A DNA stretch of 5,015 bases from an uncultured Rhodanobacteraceae bacterium (lineage in GTDB: Bacteria > Pseudomonadota > Gammaproteobacteria > Xanthomonadales > Rhodanobacteraceae): NCBI GenBank assembly GCA_937902695.1, contig CALFNI010000081.1, positions 1 through 5,015 on the forward strand, read 5' to 3'. The position numbers and the translations under genes were made by a program. A model generated the notes under the pieces. It had not been told where the DNA came from and made no database searches. It saw only the letters and a program-made list of their open reading frames with translations. Positions 1-5,015 of this stretch are shown here, piece after piece. Position 1 is the stretch's first letter. Every line of letters begins with the position of its first letter.

Positions 1-1028
1 TGCTGCTGCCGCTCGCGAACAACGGCGGGCCGACGGCGACGCACGCGCTCGCGCCCGACAGCCCCGCGATCGACACCGGCGACAACGCATCGAGCCTGCC
101 GTTCGATCAACGCGGTGACGGGTATCTGCGCGTCTCGGGCGTCGCAGCCGACATCGGCGCGTTCGAGTACCAGCAGTCGTTCGCGGTCCCGACGGTCGCC
201 AAGAACTTCGCGCCGGACACGGTCGCGGTGGGCATTGGAAGCGTGCTGACGATCACGCTGACGAATGCGAACGCCACCGACGCGACGCTGACCGGCAACC
301 TCGATGACGCATTTCCGGCGGGGATCACGATCGCAACGCCGTCCGACGCCGCCACCGACTGTCCGAGCGGCATGGCCGTCGGCGACGCCGGTGCGTCCCA
401 GCTGACGCTGCTATCCGGTGCGAAGATTCCAGCCGAAGGCAGCTGCACGATCACGGTGACCGTCGAAAACGGAACGATCGGCGCGTTCACGAACACGATC
501 GCGGCCGGCGCGCTCGTGACCGATCAGGGCACGTACCCGAGCCCGGCGAGCGCGACGTTGAACGTCACCGCCGATGCGCCGTCGCTCGCGCTGTCGTTCG
601 ATCCGGCGACGGTCGCGGCGGACGGGACGACGACGCTGACGATCACGCTGACGAATGCCAACCTGGTTACGGCCGTGCTCGATGCCGAGCTCGACGATCA
701 TCTGCCGCCGTCGCTGACGGTCGCCGCGTCGCCGAATGCCTCGACGACGTGCCTCGGCGACGTCGTTGCCGATCCCGGCGCCGGCGTCGTCGGCCTCGCG
801 AGCGGCGCCACGATTCCGGCAGAGGGCTCGTGCGCGATCACGGTCGACATCGCGCCTGCGCTCGCGGGCGTATTCACGAACACGATCCCGGCCGGCGCGC
901 TCGACACGAGCCTCGGCGCGAATGCCGATGCGGCGAGCGCGTCGCTCGCCGTAACGACGGCGGATCGCATCTTCGCCGACGGATTCGACGGCGGCTCGCT
1001 TGCAATGTCTCTGGAGGAACGCCGCTGA
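1..1028 (+). CDS. Choice-of-anchor Q / DUF11-DUF7933-type repeat surface protein, C-terminal part (5' end outside window)
   Basis: Open from the left edge (first full codon at base 3) to TGA at 1026-1028, so the start and any signal peptide are not visible. The first ~55 residues carry the pattern NGGPT...SPAIDTGDN...DQRG...DIGAFEY (DIGAFEY at 150-170). This pattern typically closes choice-of-anchor Q modules, which follow a right-handed beta-helix in exported bacterial proteins. Two Ig-like repeats of about 130 residues follow (about 189-569 and 576-956). Each has F-x-P-x-T near its start, then LTITLTNAN, a Cys near the middle, IPA-G-SC-ITV, and FTNTI-AGAL near the end, as in DUF11/DUF7933 repeats. 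The protein finishes with DRIFADGFD (963-989) and 12 further residues. An extracellular or surface role is inferred; no catalytic motif is visible. The next gene overlaps its stop codon, so the two are probably co-translated. The family assignment is by eye. Confidence 0.88.
   Translation, partial: LLPLANNGGPTATHALAPDSPAIDTGDNASSLPFDQRGDGYLRVSGVAADIGAFEYQQSFAVPTVAKNFAPDTVAVGIGSVLTITLTNANATDATLTGNLDDAFPAGITIATPSDAATDCPSGMAVGDAGASQLTLLSGAKIPAEGSCTITVTVENGTIGAFTNTIAAGALVTDQGTYPSPASATLNVTADAPSLALSFDPATVAADGTTTLTITLTNANLVTAVLDAELDDHLPPSLTVAASPNASTTCLGDVVADPGAGVVGLASGATIPAEGSCAITVDIAPALAGVFTNTIPAGALDTSLGANADAASASLAVTTADRIFADGFDGGSLAMSLEERR
189..569 (+). repeat. First Ig-like (DUF11/DUF7933-type) protein repeat
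   Basis: Encodes about 127 residues from PTVAKNFAPDTV to SATLNV. Landmarks are LTITLTNANA, two cysteines (DCPSG and GSCTITV), IPAEGSC and FTNTIAAGALVTDQG. The two cysteines may form a disulfide outside the cytoplasm; this is an inference from the equivalent pair in the second copy. It shares an exact 24-bp stretch (245-268) with the second copy (635-658). Confidence 0.75.
576..956 (+). repeat. Second Ig-like (DUF11/DUF7933-type) protein repeat
   Basis: Encodes about 127 residues from APSLALSFDPATV to SASLAVT, in register with the first repeat at an offset of 387-390 bp. It keeps LTITLTNAN, the paired cysteines (TTCLG and GSCAITV), IPAEGSC and FTNTIPAGALDTSLG. The DNA match is highest at LTITLTNA and FTNTI-AGAL, and the middle has diverged. 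This fits an old internal duplication with a constrained fold, not a recent copy. Confidence 0.75.
1013..1018 (+). promoter_or_regulatory. Ribosome binding site of the FG-GAP protein gene, inside the upstream coding region
   Basis: GGAGGA, a near-perfect Shine-Dalgarno match, ends 9 bases before the ATG at 1028. It lies in the last codons of the upstream gene and helps encode its Leu-Glu-Glu-Arg-Arg end. Together with the ATGA stop/start overlap this suggests translational coupling, and it fixes the start at 1028 although the frame stays open upstream to about 749. Confidence 0.85.
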
Positions 1029-2347
1029 TGAGAACGCTATCGATCTTCGTGCTCGCGGTGGCGTGCGCATGCCTCGGCGACGTGCGCGCTTCCGCGCGCG
1101 AGCCTTCGTCGCTAACGCCGCCGTGGCTCGATTCGCTGGGCGCGCCGCCAGCGCGCTCGCAGGCGCGCGCGCCGCTGCCGTGGCCGGAGCAGAAAGTCGT
1201 CGCGAGCGACGGGCTCGCGGACGATCAGTTCGGGCTGCATGCGGTCATGGACGGCTCGACCGCGCTGATTTCGGCGCCGCTCGCGCCGGGCGGCACGTGG
1301 CAAGGCGTCGTCTACGCGTTCGACAATGTCGGCGGTGTGTGGCGGCAGGCGCAGGAAATTACCGCGTCCGATGCGGCGCCGAGCAACCAGTTCGGCGGCT
1401 GGCTCGCGCTTGCCGGCGACACGGCCGTGATCGGGGCGCCCGAAGCGCCCGGCGTCGACGGACCCGACCAGCGCAAGGGCGCGGCGTACGTGTTCACGCG
1501 CGCGGGCGGGCAGTGGATCGAGACGCAGAAGCTCACGGCGAGCGACGGCGTCGCGCTCGATCAGTTCGGCGGCGTCCTTGCGTTTGACGGCACGACCGTG
1601 ATGGTGAGCTCGAACAACTTCGAGGAAGGCGAGATCGGCGCCGTCTACGTGTTTACGAAAACGAACGGCATCTGGACCGAGACGCAGAAGATCGACGCGC
1701 TCGGCGACGCACCGCCCGGGTCTTTCGGCGGCGCGATCGCCGTGGCGGGCGACACGGCCTTCGTTTCGTCGCTGAACTACAACCCCGACGTCGCGACGGG
1801 CTGGGTCTATGTCTTGAAGCGCGACTCGAACGGCACATGGTCGCAGACCGCGATCATCGAATCGCCGAACGGGACGGGCGACTACTTCGGCGATTCCATC
1901 GCGTTCAACGGCACGACGGCATTGTTCGGAGCGCCGGGCACGACGATCGGCGCGAACGTCTGGCAGGGCGCCGTGCACGCGTACACGCAAGCGGCGGACG
2001 GAACCTGGACGCACGCGCAACAGCTCACGGCCGCCGACGGCGCCGACGACGACATCTTCGGCTTCGTCGCGATGCAAGGGCACCACGCGGTCGTCGGCGC
2101 GCAACACGCCGACGGCGGCGTCGGCGCGGCCTACGCCTTCGTCGAAGCGAACGGCACCTGGACCGAGATCCAGAAGCTCGTGCCGAGCGACGGTGCGCCG
2201 GACGACTACTTCGCGCCGGGACAGATCGGCGTGTCGGACTCGGCCGCTGTCATCGGCGCCTGGGGCGCGTCGCCGAACGGCAACACGAATCAGGGTGCGG
2301 CGTACTTCTACAGCAACGATCCGATCTTCACGGACGGGTTCGACTGA
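1028..2347 (+). CDS. Exported FG-GAP repeat protein, predicted seven-bladed beta-propeller with IFTDGFD tail
   Basis: 439 residues. Residues 1-23 look like a Sec signal peptide: MRT, a hydrophobic core LSIFVLAVACACL, and an Ala-Ser-Ala cleavage site before Arg24. Two cysteines lie in the core, but no proper lipobox is seen. A Pro/Ala-rich linker follows to about residue 50. Seven FG-GAP-like repeats of 51-58 residues come next, with the FG pair at 68, 122, 180, 233, 287 and 344 and a degenerate FA at 395. The consensus is ASDG...D-FG--VA--G-TAVIGAP...GA-YVF...G-WTE-QKL. The Trp-x-x-x-Gln strand occurs at Trp105, 163, 216, 271, 327 and 378, and once before the first repeat (Trp52, PWPEQK). The last repeat lacks it, which suggests that the N-terminus closes the ring. 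The Ca-binding DxDxDG signature of integrin-type repeats is not evident. The protein ends exactly at IFTDGFD. A secreted or surface binding protein is likely; the ligand is unknown. The ATG overlaps the previous stop and has a strong ribosome binding site. Confidence 0.9.
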   Translation: MRTLSIFVLAVACACLGDVRASAREPSSLTPPWLDSLGAPPARSQARAPLPWPEQKVVASDGLADDQFGLHAVMDGSTALISAPLAPGGTWQGVVYAFDNVGGVWRQAQEITASDAAPSNQFGGWLALAGDTAVIGAPEAPGVDGPDQRKGAAYVFTRAGGQWIETQKLTASDGVALDQFGGVLAFDGTTVMVSSNNFEEGEIGAVYVFTKTNGIWTETQKIDALGDAPPGSFGGAIAVAGDTAFVSSLNYNPDVATGWVYVLKRDSNGTWSQTAIIESPNGTGDYFGDSIAFNGTTALFGAPGTTIGANVWQGAVHAYTQAADGTWTHAQQLTAADGADDDIFGFVAMQGHHAVVGAQHADGGVGAAYAFVEANGTWTEIQKLVPSDGAPDDYFAPGQIGVSDSAAVIGAWGASPNGNTNQGAAYFYSNDPIFTDGFD

Positions 2348-2362
2348 GCGCTGCGACGAGTC

Positions 2363-2390
2363 GGCCCGCGCCTCATGCCGCGGCGCGGCC
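2363..2390. terminator. GC-rich hairpin at the convergent gene ends, possible terminator
   Basis: CCGCGCC (2366-2372) pairs with GGCGCGG (2382-2388) around a 9-base loop. Two more G-C pairs (2363-2364 with 2389-2390) form if C2365 bulges out. It starts 16 bases after the FG-GAP gene stop, and the loop contains the GST stop codon. There is no T-run on either side, so it may only be chance pairing in GC-rich DNA. The whole gap between the two stop codons is 25 bp. Confidence 0.3.
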
Positions 2391-2996
2391 TTCCTCGGCT
2401 TCGAGCGCCGCCTGCACCCCGGCATCGGCAAACATGCGCTCCACGAATCGCGCAAGATTGTCGAGCCCGTCCATGTCGACGTTCTTCGCCAGCGCCCATC
2501 GCGTCACGACGAAGAGATAGGGATCCGCGATCGAGCGGGTTCCAGCGATCCAGTCGCGGCCCTCGAGTTGCGCATCGAGAATGACGAGGAAGTCACGCAC
2601 GCGAACCCGCGCGGCGTCCACGACGTCGGCCGTGCGCGTCTCGTCCGGCAGATAGCGCAGCGGCGAGAAGATCGGCTTGAATGCGCCGTGCACGTCGGAG
2701 TTGATGAAAGCGAGCCAGCGGACGACCTCCGCGCGTCCTCGCGGCGTGCCGTCGCCGAGCAGGCGCGCGCATGGATAGAGCTCCGCGAGATAGACGAGGA
2801 TCGCGACATTCTCGGTCAGGACAAAGCCGTCGTGCTTGAGCAGCGGAACCGCGCCGCTCGGATTGATCGCGAGGTAGTCGGGCGACTTGACGCTCGTCCG
2901 GCTCATTTCCACGAGTTCGTACGGCGCGCCGGTCCATTCGAGCACGATGTGATCGGACAGCGAGCATGCGCCCGGGTAGTAATAAAGCTTCATCAT
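2373..2996 (-). CDS. Glutathione S-transferase, beta class
   Basis: 207 residues from the first of two adjacent ATGs (2996 and 2993), close to the usual ~200. Numbering from the second Met, PGACSL carries Cys10, the glutathione-contacting cysteine of beta-class GSTs such as E. coli GstA. NPSGAVP carries the Val-cisPro50 pair of the thioredoxin-like domain, and LTENVAI (Glu61) is the gamma-glutamyl binding segment. In the helical domain His102 (DVHGAFKPIF) aligns with E. coli His106, and SIADPYLFVVTRWA is the conserved N-capping box and core helix. The expected role is cytosolic conjugation or reduction of electrophiles or peroxides with glutathione; the substrate is unknown. AGGA lies 9 bases upstream of the first ATG and 12 from the second, so the first is preferred. 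A longer start at 3155 would add residues unlike any GST. The gene lies 201 bp downstream of the hydrolase gene on the same strand. Confidence 0.95.
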   Translation of the reverse strand: MMKLYYYPGACSLSDHIVLEWTGAPYELVEMSRTSVKSPDYLAINPSGAVPLLKHDGFVLTENVAILVYLAELYPCARLLGDGTPRGRAEVVRWLAFINSDVHGAFKPIFSPLRYLPDETRTADVVDAARVRVRDFLVILDAQLEGRDWIAGTRSIADPYLFVVTRWALAKNVDMDGLDNLARFVERMFADAGVQAALEAEEGRAAA

Positions 2997-3003
2997 GGCG
3001 TCG

Positions 3004-3009
3004 TTTCCT
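3004..3009 (-). promoter_or_regulatory. Ribosome binding site of the GST gene
   Basis: AGGAAA on the minus strand. Its AGGA core sits 9 bases before the ATG at 2996 and 12 before the ATG at 2993, which favours the first of the two adjacent start codons. Confidence 0.65.
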
Positions 3010-3067
3010 GTGAATACGGGCTTGAAGCGGCTCCCGCCCTCGCGCTGTCGTGTGGCTGATCGGCTGT

Positions 3068-3082
3068 CGCGGCGAGGCCGCG
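3068..3082. other. Short perfect hairpin between the hydrolase and GST genes
   Basis: CGCGGC-GAG-GCCGCG, a 6-bp stem with a 3-base loop, 71 bases upstream of the GST start. No T-run follows on either strand. It could affect the GST leader or be a chance GC palindrome. Confidence 0.2.
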
Positions 3083-3099
3083 CCGACGTCGGTTGCGCC

Positions 3100-3126
3100 G
3101 TGCACGAACGGGTGGAAAGTGCACGA
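3100..3126. repeat. Direct repeat GTGCACGA x2, possible operator upstream of GST
   Basis: Two exact copies of GTGCACGA (3100-3107 and 3119-3126) are 19 bp apart, and each contains the palindrome GTGCAC. They lie 104-130 bp upstream of the GST start, in the only non-coding stretch where a GST promoter could sit. A regulator site is a guess from position and symmetry. No clear -35/-10 pair was found in the 201-bp gap. Confidence 0.3.
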
Positions 3127-3154
3127 CCCTTACAGCCGCCTCGACTCGCTGACA

Positions 3155-3177
3155 CCCGTCATCTTCGCGGCGACGGG
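3155..3177 (-). terminator. Candidate stem-loop after the hydrolase gene
   Basis: CCCGTC (3155-3160) pairs with GACGGG (3172-3177) around an 11-base loop, 20 bases past the hydrolase stop. No T-run follows in the direction of transcription, so it would be a weak intrinsic terminator at best. It could attenuate read-through into the GST gene. Confidence 0.3.
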
Positions 3178-3197
3178 CGGGAGGCATTCCTCGTCGG

Positions 3198-4019
3198 TCA
3201 GCTGCGCACGAACTGCAGCAGATCGGGATTGATGACGTCCGCATGCGTCGTGCACATGCCATGCGGATAGCCCTTGTAGACCTTGAGCGTCGCGTTCTTG
3301 AGGAGCTTGGACGACAGCATCGCCGAGTCGGCGATCGGCACGATCTGATCGTCGTCGCCGTGCATCACGAGCGTCGGTACGTCGATGCGCTTCAAGTCGT
3401 CGGTGAAATCGGTCGCCGAGAACGCCTCGATGCAGTCGTATTGCGCCGTGATGCCGCCCGCCATCGCCTGGCGCCACCAGTTCTGGCGCACCGGTTCCAG
3501 CAGCGGCGCCCCCGGACGGTTGAAGCCGTAGAACGGAATCGGGAAGTCCCAGTAGAAGCCAGCGCGATTCGCCGCGAGTTGCACGCGCAGGCCATCGAAC
3601 ACATCGCGCGGAATGCCGCCGGGATTCGCGGGCGTCTTCACCATGATCGGCGGCACCGCACCGATCAGCACGAGTTTCGCGACGCGGCCCTGGCCGTGAC
3701 GCGCGACGTAATGCGTCGCCTCGCCGCCGCCCGTGGAGTGGCCGACATGGATCGCGTTGCGAAGGTCGAGGTGCTCCGCGAGCGCGGCGAAGTCGGCCGC
3801 GTACGTGTCCATGTCGTTGCCTTTCGCGGTCTGGGTCGATCGGCCGTGACCGCGGCGATCGTGCGCAATGACACGGTAGCCCTGCTGCAGGAAGTACTGC
3901 ATCTGCGTGTCCCAGTCGTCGCCCGAGAGCGGCCAGCCGTGATGGAACACGATGGGCTGTCCCGAGCCCCAGTCCTTGTAGAAGATCTCGGTGCCGTCTT
4001 GGGTGGTGATCGAGCTCAT
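3198..4019 (-). CDS. Alpha/beta hydrolase, cofactor-free (non-heme) chloroperoxidase family
   Basis: 273 residues, the normal length for this family. The N-terminus [20 protein letters not shown] and the oxyanion-hole segment [12 protein letters not shown] (residues 26-37) are typical. The catalytic triad is readable: nucleophile Ser95 in GHSTGGGE, Asp224 in HGDDDQIVP and His253 in [18 protein letters not shown] (54-61) is also conserved. A short helical cap lies between about 125 and 200. Family members are serine hydrolases (esterase or lactonase) that can also form peracids, giving haloperoxidase activity without heme or metal; the physiological substrate is not predictable. No signal peptide is seen, so it is cytosolic. 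AGGA lies 7 bases before the ATG. It follows the sigma factor gene by 181 bp on the same strand, and as the nearest enzyme gene it is the likeliest target of that sigma factor, by analogy with other ECF41 loci. Confidence 0.95.
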   Translation of the reverse strand: MSSITTQDGTEIFYKDWGSGQPIVFHHGWPLSGDDWDTQMQYFLQQGYRVIAHDRRGHGRSTQTAKGNDMDTYAADFAALAEHLDLRNAIHVGHSTGGGEATHYVARHGQGRVAKLVLIGAVPPIMVKTPANPGGIPRDVFDGLRVQLAANRAGFYWDFPIPFYGFNRPGAPLLEPVRQNWWRQAMAGGITAQYDCIEAFSATDFTDDLKRIDVPTLVMHGDDDQIVPIADSAMLSSKLLKNATLKVYKGYPHGMCTTHADVINPDLLQFVRS

Positions 4020-4026
4020 GAGAGGG

Positions 4027-4030
4027 TCCT
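4027..4030 (-). promoter_or_regulatory. Ribosome binding site of the hydrolase gene
   Basis: AGGA (within ACAGGAC on the minus strand) is spaced 7 bases from the ATG at 4019. This supports the start that matches the family N-terminus. Confidence 0.7.
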
Positions 4031-4110
4031 GTCGTTAGCGGAGTGGTTTCGAACGCGGCGCGTCGATCGCCGTGCGCCGCACTCTAGGGAGGCAATGTGT
4101 CGGCCGGTAG

Positions 4111-4126
4111 GCGTCCCGGCGGACGC
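4111..4126. other. Perfect hairpin in the sigma-hydrolase gap
   Basis: GCGTCC-CGGC-GGACGC, a 6-bp stem with a 4-base loop, 75 bases after the sigma stop and 92 bases before the hydrolase ATG. No T-run follows on the minus strand. It could be a weak terminator of the sigma transcript or an operator. The rest of the 181-bp gap (4020-4200) shows only the hydrolase ribosome binding site and the direct repeat at 4178-4194. No gene is evident in it. Confidence 0.3.
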
Positions 4127-4177
4127 ACACTGTTGCGCGCTCGGCATCAGTCGGGGCCGCGGCGCGTTCGGGCGGCT

Positions 4178-4194
4178 GTCACGATCCGGTCACG
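4178..4194. repeat. Direct repeat GTCACG x2 with 11-bp period
   Basis: GTCACG occurs at 4178-4183 and 4189-4194, one helical turn apart, just past the sigma factor stop codon. The first copy reads TGTCACG on the plus strand, one base off the TGTCACA reported as the -35 element of ECF41 promoters. However, it points away from the hydrolase and no CGTC -10 element follows at a suitable distance. It could be a protein binding site or chance. Confidence 0.25.
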
Positions 4195-4200
4195 CAGCCG

Positions 4201-5015
4201 CTAGCGCAGCGCGTAGACCTGGCGAGCGGCGATGCGCCGCAACTTCTCGGGATTGCGCTGCACGTAGACGCCGACGATGCGCTCGCCGTCGGTATCGTAG
4301 GACTGCGCCGATTCGAGCTCGCCGTGCATATAGCGGAGCACGCCCGCGCGACCGTTGATCGGCACGAGCTCCACGCGAAGATCCATCGCCGGATCGCGCC
4401 TGGCGCCGAGCGTTGCCGCAAAGAACACCTGCGCGATCCGCTGCCCGCCGACCGTCGGCTTCGGAAACGACGTGACGATGCCGCCGCCGTCGCCAACGAG
4501 CACGGCGGATTCGGCGAACATGCTTTTCATGCCGGCGAAGTCGCCGCTCGACAGCGCCGCGAAAAAGCGGCGCATCAGGCTTTCGTGTACCTCGCCGGAG
4601 ACCGCATAACGCGCGCGCTCGTCGCGAAGATGGCTCTTCGACCGATGCACGATCTGCCTGCACGCCGCTTCGGTCTTGCCGAGAATCTCGGCGATTTCGT
4701 CGTAGTCGACGTCGAGCACTTCGCGCAGCAGGAACGCGGCGCGGGCCTCGGGCGCTAGCCGCTCGAGGACGGTGAGGAATGCGATCGAGAGATCGCTCGA
4801 CGTCTCGTGCAGCTCTTCGGGCGTCGCCGGCCCGTCGGTCAGCACCGGCTCCGGCAGCCAGATGCCGATGTATTTCTCGCGCTCGGTGCGTGCCTGGCGC
4901 AGACGATCGATCGCGCGGCGCGTGGTCGTCGCGACAAGCCACGCCTCGGCGTTGTCTACGCTGCCGGCATCGGTGTCGTGCCAGGGCGTCCATACGTCCT
5001 GCACGACATCCTCGG
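4201..5015 (-). CDS. ECF sigma factor with SnoaL-like C-terminal domain, ECF41/SigJ type (5' end outside window)
   Basis: The frame is open to the right edge, where it reads EDVVQDVW, the usual sigma region 2 sequence, so the true start lies beyond; perhaps 30-40 residues are missing. Numbering from Val at 5004, region 2 continues with AEAWLVATTTRRAIDRLR (about 20-36), a DNA-contacting part. The linker carries WLPEP (49-53; 4846-4860). Region 4, with a helix-turn-helix, is LAPEARAAFLLREVLDVDYDEIAEILGKTEAACRQIVHRSKSHL in outline (about 83-126). A SnoaL/NTF2-like domain follows (about 138-250) with DGGG (172-175; 4480-4491), and NPEKL (251-255; 4240-4254) lies near the C-terminus. WLPEP, DGGGK and NPDKL are the published hallmarks of ECF41 sigma factors, which lack an anti-sigma gene and are controlled by their own C-terminal domain. 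Here the DGGGK Lys is Ile and Asp of NPDKL is Glu. The role is promoter recognition by RNA polymerase for a small regulon, possibly the downstream hydrolase and GST. The stop is TAG at 4201-4203. Confidence 0.93.
   Translation of the reverse strand, partial: EDVVQDVWTPWHDTDAGSVDNAEAWLVATTTRRAIDRLRQARTEREKYIGIWLPEPVLTDGPATPEELHETSSDLSIAFLTVLERLAPEARAAFLLREVLDVDYDEIAEILGKTEAACRQIVHRSKSHLRDERARYAVSGEVHESLMRRFFAALSSGDFAGMKSMFAESAVLVGDGGGIVTSFPKPTVGGQRIAQVFFAATLGARRDPAMDLRVELVPINGRAGVLRYMHGELESAQSYDTDGERIVGVYVQRNPEKLRRIAARQVYALR

Noticed and set aside
749..1027. Upstream extension of the FG-GAP protein frame
   Set aside because: It would encode an Arg-rich stretch in the wrong frame of the preceding gene. 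The ATG at 1028 has a strong ribosome binding site and begins a clean signal peptide.
1061..1074. Possible lipobox around the two cysteines of the FG-GAP protein signal peptide
   Set aside because: The residues before Cys13 and Cys15 (AVA, ACA) do not match the L-[AS]-[GA]-C pattern and the hydrophobic stretch before them would be too short. Ala-Ser-Ala at 21-23 is a better cleavage site.
1112..2455. 447-residue open frame on the minus strand opposite the FG-GAP gene
   Set aside because: Very Arg-rich, low-complexity translation typical of antisense frames in high-GC DNA. It lies opposite a well-supported repeat protein and shows no domain.
2997..3155. Longer N-terminus for the GST starting at 3155
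   Set aside because: The extra 53 residues are unlike any GST, and the family N-terminus (MKLYYYPGACSL) begins right after the ribosome binding site.
4177..4216. ECF41-like promoter starting with TGTCACG on the plus strand
   Set aside because: It faces into the 3' end of the sigma gene, not toward the hydrolase, and no CGTC -10 element follows at a suitable distance.
3243..4358. 371-residue plus-strand open frame opposite the hydrolase and sigma genes
   Set aside because: Composition is that of an antisense shadow and no motif is seen. An internal ATG at 4095 has AGGGAGG upstream, but only 2 bases away, too close to act as a ribosome binding site.
4190..4993. 267-residue minus-strand frame overlapping the sigma factor gene
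   Set aside because: Arg-rich shifted-frame reading of the same DNA. The frame ending at 4201 carries all sigma factor motifs.
1..5015. CRISPR array, mobile element, tRNA/rRNA or riboswitch
   Set aside because: No regularly spaced repeats, transposase motifs, terminal inverted repeats or recognisable structured RNA were seen. The gaps between genes are 25, 201 and 181 bp and are described above.

Overview
This is a high-GC window with strong third-position G/C bias (GCG, TCG and GAC dominate). Codon use and protein types point to a beta-proteobacterium of the Burkholderia kind; this is inferred from composition and family resemblance and no database was consulted. No tRNA, rRNA, CRISPR array, insertion sequence or phage gene was seen.

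Left half (1-2347, plus strand): two genes for envelope or secreted repeat proteins, overlapping by one base (ATGA). The first is cut by the left edge. It shows the end of a choice-of-anchor Q / beta-helix type module (DIGAFE motif), two tandem Ig-like DUF11/DUF7933-type repeats and an IFADGFD motif near its C-terminus. The second is complete: a signal peptide followed by seven FG-GAP-like repeats that look like a seven-bladed beta-propeller, ending exactly in IFTDGFD. The shared tail suggests a common fate at the cell surface or in secretion.

Right half (2373-5015, minus strand): three genes reading leftward, convergent with the first pair across a 25-bp gap. In transcription order they are an ECF sigma factor cut by the right edge, a cofactor-free chloroperoxidase-type alpha/beta hydrolase, and a beta-class glutathione S-transferase. 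The sigma factor has a fused SnoaL/NTF2-like C-terminal domain and the ECF41/SigJ signatures WLPEP, DGGG and NPEKL. ECF41 sigma factors normally lack an anti-sigma gene and control a small neighbouring enzyme gene, so the hydrolase, and perhaps the GST, are plausible targets in an oxidative or electrophile stress response. The gaps of 181 and 201 bp leave room for separate promoters, but no convincing ECF41-type promoter was found in them.

No clearly new system is visible. The points most worth a second look are the shared IFxDGFD tail in two adjacent exported-type proteins, the ECF41-hydrolase-GST arrangement, and small repeats in the two minus-strand gaps.
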